From Frankiaceae bacterium (GTDB taxonomy: Bacteria > Actinomycetota > Actinomycetes > Mycobacteriales > SCTD01): a DNA stretch of 5,789 bases. Shown one piece after another: positions 1 to 5,789 of this stretch. How positions within the stretch are numbered: position 1 is the first letter of the stretch; every line of letters begins with the position of its first letter. The notes beneath the pieces are model-generated. The model searched no databases and had not been told where the DNA came from. It was given only the letters and a program-made list of their open reading frames with translations. Position numbers and translations under genes: made by a program. The DNA is taken from contig CANKBT010000209.1 in assembly GCA_947479995.1 (NCBI GenBank), forward strand, positions 1-5,789, in the 5' to 3' direction.

Positions 1-930
1 CTCCTGGCGCACCTCGCGCAGGTCGAGCGCGGCCGTGCGGTCGGGGGTGGCGGGGGCCGCCGGGGCGGCGGGCACCGGCGGGGGCACGGCGGCCGACAGC
101 GCGAGCGGGGCCAGCTGCGCCCGCGCCGGCCCGGCGCCGAGGCGGTCGGCCGGGTCCTTGGCCAGCAGGCCGTCGAGCACGGGCGCGAGCGGCCCGGCGG
201 CGGTGAAGCCGGCGTGCTCGCCGGTGACGACCGCGGTGACGGTCTCGAGGGCGTCGCGCCCGTCGTACGGCGGGCGCCCCTCGACGGCGGTGAACAGCGT
301 CGCGCCGAGCGACCACAGGTCGGAGTGCGGGCCGGGCGCGTGGCCGCGGGCGCGCTCGGGGGCGATGTAGGCGGGGGAGCCGAGCAGCAGGCCGGTGCCG
401 GTGATCGACGGGTCGCCCGCGACGGTGGCGATGCCGAAGTCGGTGAGCACGACGCGGCCGCCGTCGCGCTCGGGCTCGCACAGCAGGACGTTGCCGGGCT
501 TGACGTCGCGGTGCACGATCCCGCGGCCGTGCGCCGCCTCGAGCGCGTCGAGCACGGCCAGGCCGACCTGCGCGGTGCGCGCCGGCGTCAGCGGGCCGTC
601 GGCGGTGACGACCTCGGCGAGGGTGCGGGCGGCGACCAGCTCCATGACGAGCCAGGGCCGGCCGTCCTCCTCGACGACGTCGTAGACCGCGACGACCGAC
701 GGGTGGTGCAGCCGCGCGGCCGAGCGGGCCTCGCGGCGGGTGCGCTCGCGCAGCACCTCGGCCTCCTCCGGCCGGGTGCCGGGCGGGAAGACGACCTCCT
801 TGACGGCGACCTCGCGGTCGAGCACGAGGTCCTGCGCCCGCCAGACGGTGCCCATGGCGCCGGCGCCGAGGCGGCCGGCGAGGCGGTAGCGCCCCCCGAC
901 CACGCGCTCGTCGGGCCCGAGGTCCTCCAC
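1..930 (-). CDS. Serine/threonine protein kinase, PknB-like (N-terminal 310 residues, cut by window edge)
   Basis: Hanks-type kinase that transfers ATP phosphate to Ser/Thr of protein targets. The kinase domain fills roughly residues 14-270: glycine-rich loop LGAGAMGTVW (21-30), ATP-anchoring Lys44 in VAVKEV, likely helix-C Glu67, HRDVKPGN catalytic loop (140-147, base Asp142), DFG (164-166) and APE (190-192). All key residues are present, so it should be active. The activation loop has Thr177-x-Thr179, where PknB-type kinases autophosphorylate. An Ala/Pro-rich linker begins near 280. In this family a membrane helix and sensor domain often follow, but that part lies outside the window. The GTG start at 930 is favoured because an in-frame stop (940-942) lies just upstream and no earlier start is possible. 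The Shine-Dalgarno is weak. It lies 74 bases after the oxygenase on the same strand, so it may be a separate unit. Target and signal are unknown. Confidence 0.95.
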   Translation of the reverse strand, partial: MEDLGPDERVVGGRYRLAGRLGAGAMGTVWRAQDLVLDREVAVKEVVFPPGTRPEEAEVLRERTRREARSAARLHHPSVVAVYDVVEEDGRPWLVMELVAARTLAEVVTADGPLTPARTAQVGLAVLDALEAAHGRGIVHRDVKPGNVLLCEPERDGGRVVLTDFGIATVAGDPSITGTGLLLGSPAYIAPERARGHAPGPHSDLWSLGATLFTAVEGRPPYDGRDALETVTAVVTGEHAGFTAAGPLAPVLDGLLAKDPADRLGAGPARAQLAPLALSAAVPPPVPAAPAAPATPDRTAALDLREVRQE

Positions 931-988
931 GCGCCTGCCCTACCCCTGTCTCGTCGTCGTCCACCTGCGACCGACCAGTGTGGGGGAC

Positions 989-1004
989 GCGGGCCCCGGC
1001 GCGC
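989..1004 (-). terminator. Imperfect GC-rich hairpin after the oxygenase stop (weak terminator candidate)
   Basis: Directly after the oxygenase TGA (1007-1005) two 7-base arms (989-995 and 998-1004) pair at six of seven positions around a very short loop. There is no T tract after it on the minus strand, only a C-rich run, so it is not a canonical intrinsic terminator. U-less hairpins have been proposed as terminators in actinomycetes, but in DNA this rich in G+C such a stem can arise by chance. Confidence 0.2.
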
Positions 1005-1988
1005 TCAGCCCGGCGTGCTGCTGCGGCCCACCACCGGGTTGAGCGGGCTCGCGGCCACCTCGCCCGGCTCGGTGCCGGGCAGGAAGTCGCGCCACGCGCC
1101 GCTCACCATCGTCGGGCTGTCGACGACGCGGGCGCCGTCGGCGTAGTAGGTCGTGGCGAGCGCCCGGCGCGGCTGCGTGGTGCCGTTGCGCCCGGCGGTG
1201 TGGAAGCACAGCGCCGAGTGGAAGCTCACCTCGCCGACGGCGTACGGGCCGTCCTCGACCGGGACGGCGGCGGCGCGGAGCCGGCGGGCCACCTCGGCGT
1301 CGTAGGAGGTGCCGACCTTGTCGAAGTCGAGGTCGGCGACCAGGTCGCGGACGTCGCGGCCGCGGGCGAACGACAGCGGGCCCATCGTGCGCGGCACGGC
1401 CGAGACCGGCATCCACGCGGTGACGGCCTGCAGGGTCGCGAGCGGGAAGTGCTCGGCGTCGTGGTGCCACGGCGTGCGGCCGCAGCCGGGCTCCTTGGAC
1501 AGCGCGTTGTCGTGGTAGACGCGCACCGCCGGCTCGCCGAGCAGCGCGGCCGCCAGGTCGCCGAGGCGCGGCGACTCGACGACCGCGCGCATGACCTCGT
1601 CGTCGAGCCACATCTGCTCGAGCGCCGTGAAGCGCCCCGCGGTGTCGACGCCGTGCTCGGCGCGCAGCAGCGTGTCGAGCCGCTCGGCCAGCCGGCGCAC
1701 GACCGGCGCGGGGAGCACGTCCGGCAGCTTGACGAAGGCCTCGCGGCGGAACCGCTCGACCTGCGCCGCGGTGAGCGGGTACGGCGCGGCGAGCGCCGCC
1801 GCGAGCTCGTCGTCGGTCGCCGGCGCGACGTCGGGCAGGCCCGGGCCGTCGACCAGCTCGACGGGCGCGCCGTCGTTCTCGGCGAGGGTGACGTACCAGT
1901 CCCACCACTGCTGGTCGTCGCCCGCCCACGGCTGGTCGATGCCGCCCTCGCGGTTGGCCTCCGGCAGGAACGCGTTGTCTAGAACCAC
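1005..1988 (-). CDS. Phytanoyl-CoA dioxygenase (PhyH) family Fe(II)/2-oxoglutarate oxygenase
   Basis: Predicted cytosolic non-haem iron oxygenase of 327 residues, a usual PhyH size. The family couples decarboxylation of 2-oxoglutarate to oxidation, usually hydroxylation, of a small molecule or acyl chain. Visible iron site: H175-x-D177 in PWHHDAEHFPL and distal His263 in CFHTAGRN. Arg274, 11 residues after that His as in human phytanoyl-CoA hydroxylase, is the likely 2-oxoglutarate carboxylate anchor. The catalytic domain covers about 75-305. Residues 1-55 form an unusual Trp-rich leader (W21, W28, W29, W31). The GTG start at 1988 is chosen for its Shine-Dalgarno GAGGTGG at 2002-1996 with 7-base spacing. 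The frame stays open far upstream, but that part is a shadow of the methyltransferase. The gene overlaps the methyltransferase stop by 10 bases, so the two are probably translationally coupled. The substrate is unknown; family members include many antibiotic-tailoring enzymes. Confidence 0.9.
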   Translation of the reverse strand: MVLDNAFLPEANREGGIDQPWAGDDQQWWDWYVTLAENDGAPVELVDGPGLPDVAPATDDELAAALAAPYPLTAAQVERFRREAFVKLPDVLPAPVVRRLAERLDTLLRAEHGVDTAGRFTALEQMWLDDEVMRAVVESPRLGDLAAALLGEPAVRVYHDNALSKEPGCGRTPWHHDAEHFPLATLQAVTAWMPVSAVPRTMGPLSFARGRDVRDLVADLDFDKVGTSYDAEVARRLRAAAVPVEDGPYAVGEVSFHSALCFHTAGRNGTTQPRRALATTYYADGARVVDSPTMVSGAWRDFLPGTEPGEVAASPLNPVVGRSSTPG

Positions 1989-2794
1989 AGCAGGGCCACC
2001 TCGTGGGAGAAGGTCCAGGCGCCGGCGTCGTCGCGGCACCCGGCGAGGTAGTCGCCAAGCGCCGGCGCCGCCTCCATCGCGTCGAGCCCGACGCTGTCGT
2101 CGAAGGCGCAGCGCTGCAGGAAGCCCTCGGCGACCGCGCGGTCGGCCGTGCCGGTCGTGTAGGTGAGGAGCTGCTCGCGCACGTCGGCGCCGGCGCCGCG
2201 CAGGGCGTCGCGCACCTGCTCGGCCGAGGTGTACGGCGTCGCGTCGCGGACCCCGGCGCGGTAGGCGTCGTAGAAGGCCAGGTAGTGCGAGCGGGCGGTC
2301 GCCTGGGCGACGACGCCGACGCCGCCCTCGCGGCGCGCGGCGAGCAGGCGCTCGGCGGCGGCGGGCAGCTCGGCCGGCGGCAGCGCGTAGAGCGCGTGCG
2401 TCGCCCACACCACCTCGTACGGGTCGCCCGGCGGCAGGTCCTGCAGCGTCACGACGAGCTCGGCGCCCGGCACGAACGGCGGCCGTAGCTGCGCCTTGGC
2501 CTCGCGCACCGAGAAGTCCGACGGGTCGAGCAGGTCGTACTGCACCGGCGGCAGCGCCGACAGGTCGGTGTGGCGCAGCAGCGCCGCGGGGAACTTGCCC
2601 GAGCCGCAGGCGACGTCGAGCAGCCGCCACCCGTCGCGCGCCTGCGCGCCGAGCAGCGCGGGCCAGTCGGCGGCCGCGGCGAGCTGGCGGTAGTCCTCGG
2701 TCGCGAGGGCGTAGAACGCCTCCATCTCGGCCCGCCCGGCCTCGCTCCAGTGCTCCAGGCTCCGCTGTGCGGTGTCGGCCGCGGTCTCGCTCAC
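1979..2794 (-). CDS. Class I SAM-dependent methyltransferase, first gene of the leftward operon
   Basis: Predicted soluble small-molecule methyltransferase of 271 residues using S-adenosylmethionine. Rossmann-fold marks: motif I LLDVACGSGKF (58-68) forms the SAM pocket; an acidic residue ends the second strand in YDLLDPSD (Asp90 probably binds the SAM ribose); PYEVVWATHALYALP (125-139) is the motif IV region; EGGVGVVAQ (156-164) replaces the usual LxPGG turn. Residues 1-55 are a helical cap and the C-terminal third probably shapes the substrate site. The GTG at 2794 has a strong GAGGAG (2806-2801) with 6-base spacing. An ATG at 2884 in the same frame would add 30 low-complexity residues and run into the divergent gene, so it is rejected. 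Its stop overlaps the oxygenase start. It resembles the divergent methyltransferase at 2863 in the 125-139 block. The methyl acceptor (N, O, S or C) cannot be told from sequence. Confidence 0.88.
   Translation of the reverse strand: MSETAADTAQRSLEHWSEAGRAEMEAFYALATEDYRQLAAAADWPALLGAQARDGWRLLDVACGSGKFPAALLRHTDLSALPPVQYDLLDPSDFSVREAKAQLRPPFVPGAELVVTLQDLPPGDPYEVVWATHALYALPPAELPAAAERLLAARREGGVGVVAQATARSHYLAFYDAYRAGVRDATPYTSAEQVRDALRGAGADVREQLLTYTTGTADRAVAEGFLQRCAFDDSVGLDAMEAAPALGDYLAGCRDDAGAWTFSHEVALLWF
1996..2002 (-). promoter_or_regulatory. Ribosome binding site inside the methyltransferase gene, setting the oxygenase start
   Basis: GAGGTGG on the minus strand lies 7 bases before the GTG at 1988 and inside the last codons of the upstream methyltransferase. 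It is the feature that decides the oxygenase start, and it implies that ribosomes finishing the methyltransferase can re-initiate on the oxygenase. Confidence 0.65.
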
Positions 2795-2806
2795 TCGCGT
2801 CTCCTC

Positions 2807-2832
2807 GTCAGGTGCGGCAGGGTCAGGGGCGG
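2807..2832. repeat. 11-base direct repeat, possible tandem operator half-sites
   Basis: GTCAGGTGCGG (2807-2817) and GTCAGGGGCGG (2822-2832) match at 10 of 11 positions and start 15 bases apart. They lie between the two divergent Shine-Dalgarno sequences. This is visible directly; binding by a regulator is inference. No regulator gene is in the window. Confidence 0.5.
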
Positions 2833-2849
2833 ACCGCGTGGCGCGGTCC
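2831..2849. repeat. Perfect 8+8 inverted repeat, possible operator or 5'-UTR hairpin
   Basis: GGACCGCG (2831-2838) and CGCGGTCC (2842-2849) are exact reverse complements around TGG. The first arm overlaps the end of the downstream direct repeat by two bases. The element ends 13 bases before the plus-strand GTG and 4 bases before its Shine-Dalgarno. It could be a dimeric repressor site or, in RNA, a tight hairpin that affects ribosome loading on the rightward mRNA. Confidence 0.5.
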
Positions 2850-2862
2850 CGACAGGAGAGCC

Positions 2863-3705
2863 GTGACCCGCTCGCCCGCTCCACCTCACCACGCCGCCGC
2901 GACGGGCGCAGGCCCCCTCGAGGCGCTGCGCGCGCTCGTCGCCCCGCTGCGCCCGCTGCCCGCGCTGACGCCGGCCGCGTACGCCGAGGGACACGACCTG
3001 TTCGAGGCGCGCTCGGACCAGCGCGACCTGCTCGTCGCGTGGCTGCGCGCGCGCCTCGCCGCCCGCGCCGGCGCGCCGCTGCGCGTGCTGTCGGTCGGCT
3101 GCGGCGACGGCACCGTCGACGCGCGCGTGAGCGCCGGCGCCGACGTCGCGCGGTACGACGGCGTCGAGCCCTTCGCCGGCAGCGCGGCGCAGTGGCGCAC
3201 GCGCATGGCGGGCGTGCCGGGGCAGGTGCAGCAGTGCCGCTTCGAGGACGCCGTGCTGACCGGCCCGTACGACGTCGTGCTCGCGGTGCACTGCCTCTAC
3301 TACGTGCCGGACGTCGCCGCGGCGCTGCAGCGCATGCACGGCCTGCTGGCGCCGGGCGGCGAGCTGCTCGTGCTGCACGCGCCGCGCGCGGAGCTCAACG
3401 CGCTCGTCGAGGTGCTGGCGCCGGAGACCGGCGGGCACGCGCAGTGGTTCAGCGACGTGGTCACCGGCGCGCTGCGCCGCAGCGGCCTGGCGTACGAGGA
3501 GAGCCGGCTGCACGCGCGGCTCGACCTCACCGACGCGGACGACCGGGTGCTCGACTTCACCGTGCAGGCGGTGCTGCCGCCGCAGGTGCGCGCGCCGGTG
3601 CTCGCGCACCTGGCCGCGGTGCGGCTGCCGGACGCCGAGGGGCTGTGCGTGCCGCACCCCCTCGACGCCTTCGTGGTGAGGGGCACGTCCGCGGCCGCTG
3701 GGTAG
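2863..3705 (+). CDS. Class I SAM-dependent methyltransferase, first gene of the rightward operon
   Basis: Predicted soluble SAM-dependent small-molecule methyltransferase, 280 residues. Motif I is VLSVGCGDGTVD (75-86); the second-strand acidic residue is Glu102 in YDGVEP; PYDVVLAVHCLYYVP (135-149) is the motif IV region; LLAPGGELLVLH (161-172) is the classic post-motif turn and strand. The VGCGDG...VEP arrangement recalls histamine N-methyltransferase-like proteins, but that is a weak family hint and not a substrate call. The GTG at 2863 follows AGGAG with only 4-base spacing. An upstream in-frame ATG at 2767 lies inside the divergent gene and is rejected. The first 20 residues (Pro/Ala/His-rich) look disordered, so the true start could be slightly later. 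It ends 9 bases before the YbdK-type ligase, so the two are very likely co-transcribed. It is probably a distant paralogue of the methyltransferase at 1979-2794. Confidence 0.88.
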   Translation: MTRSPAPPHHAAATGAGPLEALRALVAPLRPLPALTPAAYAEGHDLFEARSDQRDLLVAWLRARLAARAGAPLRVLSVGCGDGTVDARVSAGADVARYDGVEPFAGSAAQWRTRMAGVPGQVQQCRFEDAVLTGPYDVVLAVHCLYYVPDVAAALQRMHGLLAPGGELLVLHAPRAELNALVEVLAPETGGHAQWFSDVVTGALRRSGLAYEESRLHARLDLTDADDRVLDFTVQAVLPPQVRAPVLAHLAAVRLPDAEGLCVPHPLDAFVVRGTSAAAG

Positions 3706-3714
3706 GGTCCGGGC

Positions 3715-4851
3715 GTGCCGATCGACTTCCAGGCCTCTGCGGGGTCGAGCCTCGGGGTCGAGTGGGAGCTGCAGCTCGTCGACCCCGGCACCCGGGCGCT
3801 GTCCCGCGGCGCCACCGAGCTGCTCGCGGCGATCGCCCCCGAGGGCGGCGGCGAGCACCCCAAGGCCAAGCACGAGCTGCTGCAGTCGACCGTCGAGGTC
3901 ATCACCGGCGTGTGCACCTCGGTCGAGGAGGCGACGGCCGACCTGGCCGGCACGGTGGCCGAGGTCGTCGCGGCCGCCCGCGACCGCGGGCTCGAGGTCG
4001 CGTGCAGCGGCACCCACCCGCTGAGCCACTGGAGCACGCAGGAGATCAGCCCGCTCCCGCGCTACGCCAAGCTCGTCGACGACATGCAGTGGCTGGCCCG
4101 CCGGCTCACCGTCTTCGGCGTGCACGTGCACGTCGGCGTGCGCTCGGCCGACAAGGCCGTCGCCATCGTCAACGCGCTCACCGCCTACCTGCCGCACTTC
4201 CTCGCGCTGTCGTCGTCGTCGCCGTACTGGAACGGCAGCGACACCGGTCTGGCGAGCGCGCGCAGCAAGGTCTTCGAGGGGCTGCCGACCGCGGGCCTGC
4301 CGTACCAGCTCGAGGACTGGGCGGCGTTCGAGGACTACATGCAGCTGCTGCTCGACACGGGCACCATCGCCTCGGTCAAGGAGGTGTGGTGGGACGTCCG
4401 CCCGCACCCCGACTTCGGCACGGTCGAGCTCCGCATCTGCGACGGCACGCCGACGCTGTGGGAGATCGGCATGGTGGCGGCCGTCGCGCAGTGCCTCGTC
4501 GACGTCTTCGACCGCGAGATCGACAAGGGCTACGTGCTGCCGACGCCCAAGGCGTGGGTGGTGCGCGAGAACAAGTGGCGCGCCGGCCGCCGCGGCCTCG
4601 ACGCCGACGTCATCCTCGAGAGCGGCGCGGTCGTGCCGCTGCGCTCCGCCGTGGTGGAGCTGGCGCACGAGCTGCTGCCGACGGCGCAGCGCCTCGGCTG
4701 CGTCGACGAGCTGTCGCGCGTGCACGAGGTGGCCGCGCGCGGCGCGTCCGCGCAGCGGCAGCGCGCCGTCGCCGCGGCGCACGGCGGGGCGCTCGAGCCG
4801 GTGGTCGACGCGCTGCTGGCGGAGTTCGCCGCCGGCCGTCCCTCGTGGTGA
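3715..4851 (+). CDS. Carboxylate-amine ligase, YbdK / GCS2 family (glutamate-cysteine ligase-like)
   Basis: ATP-dependent ligase of the glutamine-synthetase-like fold that joins a carboxylate to an amine through an acyl phosphate. YbdK of E. coli has weak glutamate-cysteine ligase activity, but the physiological substrate of most members is unknown. The 378 residues match the usual family length. Family signatures in order: LGVEWELQLVD (13-23, nucleotide/metal-site acids), KHELLQSTVEVITGVC (52-67), GTHPLSHW (99-106), FGVHVHVGV (134-142), LALSSSSPYWNGSDTGLAS (163-181), DVRPHPDFGTVELRICD (227-243) and RENKWRAGRRGLDA (284-297). All are intact, so it should be active. The GTG at 3715 lies 9 bases after the methyltransferase stop; its weak AGGG ribosome site overlaps that stop, which suggests coupled translation. 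The stop overlaps the amidohydrolase start by 4 bases (GTGA). Actinobacterial ergothioneine synthesis also uses a GCS2 enzyme (EgtA), but the other Egt enzymes are absent here. Confidence 0.93.
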   Translation: MPIDFQASAGSSLGVEWELQLVDPGTRALSRGATELLAAIAPEGGGEHPKAKHELLQSTVEVITGVCTSVEEATADLAGTVAEVVAAARDRGLEVACSGTHPLSHWSTQEISPLPRYAKLVDDMQWLARRLTVFGVHVHVGVRSADKAVAIVNALTAYLPHFLALSSSSPYWNGSDTGLASARSKVFEGLPTAGLPYQLEDWAAFEDYMQLLLDTGTIASVKEVWWDVRPHPDFGTVELRICDGTPTLWEIGMVAAVAQCLVDVFDREIDKGYVLPTPKAWVVRENKWRAGRRGLDADVILESGAVVPLRSAVVELAHELLPTAQRLGCVDELSRVHEVAARGASAQRQRAVAAAHGGALEPVVDALLAEFAAGRPSW

Positions 4852-5789
4852 CGCCGGCACCCTCCGTCGACGGCTGGCTCAGCGTCCACGGCGGGGAGCT
4901 CGTCGCGCTGCGCCGCGACCTGCACGCGCACCCGGAGCTGGGCAACGCGGAGCACCGCACCACGGCGCTGCTCGTCGCGCGGCTCGAGGCGTCGGGGCTC
5001 GCCCCGCGCGTGCTGCGCGGGGGCACCGGCCTGGTGTGCGACGTCGGCCGCGGCGACGGGCCGGTCGTCGGGCTGCGCGCCGACCTCGACGCGCTGCCGC
5101 TCGCGGACGAGAAGGACGTGCCGTACCGCTCGACCGTGCCGGGCGCGTGCCACGCCTGCGGCCACGACGTGCACACCGCGGTGGTGCTCGGCGCCGGCCT
5201 CGCGCTCGCGGGGCTCGACCTGCCGGGACGGGTGCGGCTGGTCTTCCAGCCCGCCGAGGAGCTCATGCCGGGCGGTGCGCTGCAGGTGCTCGACGAGGGC
5301 CTCGTCGAGGGGCTCGACGCGCTCTACGCGCTGCACTGCGACCCCGCGCTCGAGGTCGGCCGGCTCGGCGTGCGGCCCGGCGCCATCACCGCGGCGGCCG
5401 ACATGGTGCAGGTGCGCCTCACCGGGCCGGGCGGCCACACCTCGCGGCCGCACGCGACCGTCGACCTCGTGCAGGCGCTCGCCACCGTGGCGACCGGCCT
5501 GCCCGCCGCGCTGTCGCGCCTGGTCGACCCGCGCGCCGGCCTCGCGCTCGTCTGGGGCCACGTCGGCGCGGGCGTCGCCGCCAACGCCATCCCGCGCGAG
5601 GGCCTGCTGCGCGGCACCCTGCGCGTGCTCGACCGCGCCGCGTGGGAGTCGGCGCCCGCCCTGGTGCGCCGCGTCGTCGAGGGCCTCGTCGCGCCGTACG
5701 GCGCGGTCGCCGACGTCACCTACACGCGCGGCGTGCCGCCGGTCGTCAACGACGCGGACGCCACCGCGCGCCTGGCCGCCGCGGCGCGC
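4848..5789 (+). CDS. M20D-family amidohydrolase / metallopeptidase (first 314 residues, cut by window edge)
   Basis: Two-metal hydrolase of the IAA-amino-acid hydrolase / hippuricase / N-acyl-amino-acid amidohydrolase group, which cleaves amide bonds of N-acyl or N-aminoacyl amino acids in the cytosol. Visible motifs: RRDLHAHPELG (22-32); ADLDALP (78-84); HACGHDVHT (102-110) with metal ligands Cys104 and His106; FQPAEE (133-138) with general base Glu137 and ligand Glu138; ALHCDP (161-166) with ligand His163. GPGGHTSRPH (193-202) lies in the lid/dimerisation domain, and AGVAANAIPREGLLRGTLR (241-259) is also typical. The family is usually about 390-420 residues, so some 80-100 residues with the last His ligand lie beyond the edge. 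The start is the GTG whose last two bases begin the ligase TGA, a GTGA overlap typical of coupled genes. No signal peptide is seen. The Cys101 metal class suggests Mn, Zn or Ni, and the substrate is unknown. Confidence 0.93.
   Translation, partial: MTPAPSVDGWLSVHGGELVALRRDLHAHPELGNAEHRTTALLVARLEASGLAPRVLRGGTGLVCDVGRGDGPVVGLRADLDALPLADEKDVPYRSTVPGACHACGHDVHTAVVLGAGLALAGLDLPGRVRLVFQPAEELMPGGALQVLDEGLVEGLDALYALHCDPALEVGRLGVRPGAITAAADMVQVRLTGPGGHTSRPHATVDLVQALATVATGLPAALSRLVDPRAGLALVWGHVGAGVAANAIPREGLLRGTLRVLDRAAWESAPALVRRVVEGLVAPYGAVADVTYTRGVPPVVNDADATARLAAAAR

Larger units (their letters stand above)
2795..2862. promoter_or_regulatory. Divergent intergenic region between the two methyltransferases (shared promoter/operator candidate)
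   Basis: These 68 bases separate divergent GTG starts at 2794 (minus) and 2863 (plus). Both Shine-Dalgarno sequences sit inside it (minus GAGGAG at 2806-2801; plus AGGAG at 2854-2858, only 4 bases from its GTG). I see no convincing -10 (TAnnnT) on either strand, so promoters must be non-consensus, overlap the coding starts, or lie within the opposite gene. The centre holds a direct repeat and an inverted repeat, listed separately. With both starts so close, one bound protein could affect both arms. Confidence 0.6.

Noticed and set aside
214..1146. 310-residue open frame on the plus strand
   Set aside because: It is antisense to the kinase, whose catalytic motifs are all intact on the other strand; the product is low-complexity Gly/Arg/Ala/Val.
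940..2058. 372-residue Arg/Ala-rich open frame on the minus strand
   Set aside because: It is a wrong-frame reading of the oxygenase gene, with no domain and extreme composition.
1989..2630. Upstream extension of the oxygenase reading frame
   Set aside because: The extension overlaps the methyltransferase in another frame and is Arg/Ala-rich without motifs; a good ribosome site marks GTG 1988 as the start. A methyltransferase-oxygenase frameshift fusion was also considered, but the overlap looks like ordinary coupling.
4208..4223. Short TCG trinucleotide run
   Set aside because: It encodes the conserved Ser-rich stretch before PYW in the YbdK family and needs no other explanation.
2791..4860. 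689-residue open frame on the minus strand
   Set aside because: It lies antisense to the methyltransferase and ligase genes, which have clear family motifs. Its translation is Arg/Ala/Val/His-rich with no recognisable motif, as expected from GC-rich codon bias.
4530..5561. 343-residue open frame on the minus strand
   Set aside because: It is antisense to the ligase end and the M20D gene, both with complete family motifs, and its composition is typical of a shadow frame.
2863..5789. Ergothioneine (egtABCDE) cluster
   Set aside because: There is a GCS2-type ligase, a methyltransferase and an amidohydrolase, but the hydrolase is M20D and not the class II glutamine-amidotransferase EgtC, the methyltransferase does not look like EgtD, and no EgtB sulfoxide synthase or EgtE is present.

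Overview
This is a window of very GC-rich DNA (about three quarters G+C by eye). It is densely packed and uses many GTG starts, with purine-rich Shine-Dalgarno sequences ahead of several genes. Codon third positions are almost all G or C, and I noticed no TTA codon. Together with a Hanks-type PknB-like kinase and an actinobacterial-style YbdK ligase, this points to a high-GC actinomycete chromosome. I see no insertion sequence, tRNA, rRNA, CRISPR array, phage gene or obvious composition break.

There are six protein genes in two divergent groups around a 68-bp control region (2795-2862). Leftward (minus strand), in transcription order: a class I SAM-dependent methyltransferase (2794 to 1979), a phytanoyl-CoA-dioxygenase-like Fe(II)/2-oxoglutarate oxygenase that overlaps its end by 10 bases (1988 to 1005), and, after 74 bases, the N-terminal part of a serine/threonine protein kinase (930 to past the left edge). 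Rightward (plus strand): a second SAM-dependent methyltransferase (2863-3705), a YbdK-type carboxylate-amine (glutamate-cysteine ligase-like) ligase (3715-4851), and an M20D amidohydrolase that overlaps the ligase stop by 4 bases and runs off the right edge (4848-5789+).

The two methyltransferases are divergently transcribed neighbours and look like distant relatives of each other, sharing a PY(D/E)VV-A-H-LY--P block. The 68-bp gap between them holds a near-perfect 11-base direct repeat with 15-base periodicity and a perfect 8+8 inverted repeat. One regulator could therefore control both arms. The gene set (two methyltransferases, a 2-oxoglutarate oxygenase, an amide-forming ligase and an amide-cleaving hydrolase) could be a small-molecule modification locus, but the substrate cannot be read from the sequence and the joint pathway is only an inference. 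The ligase/hydrolase pair and the methyltransferase/oxygenase pair are the best supported functional units. The kinase may be a separate transcription unit.

No gene-free stretch longer than 300 bases exists. The two non-coding gaps of any size are 931-1004 and 2795-2862, and both are described.
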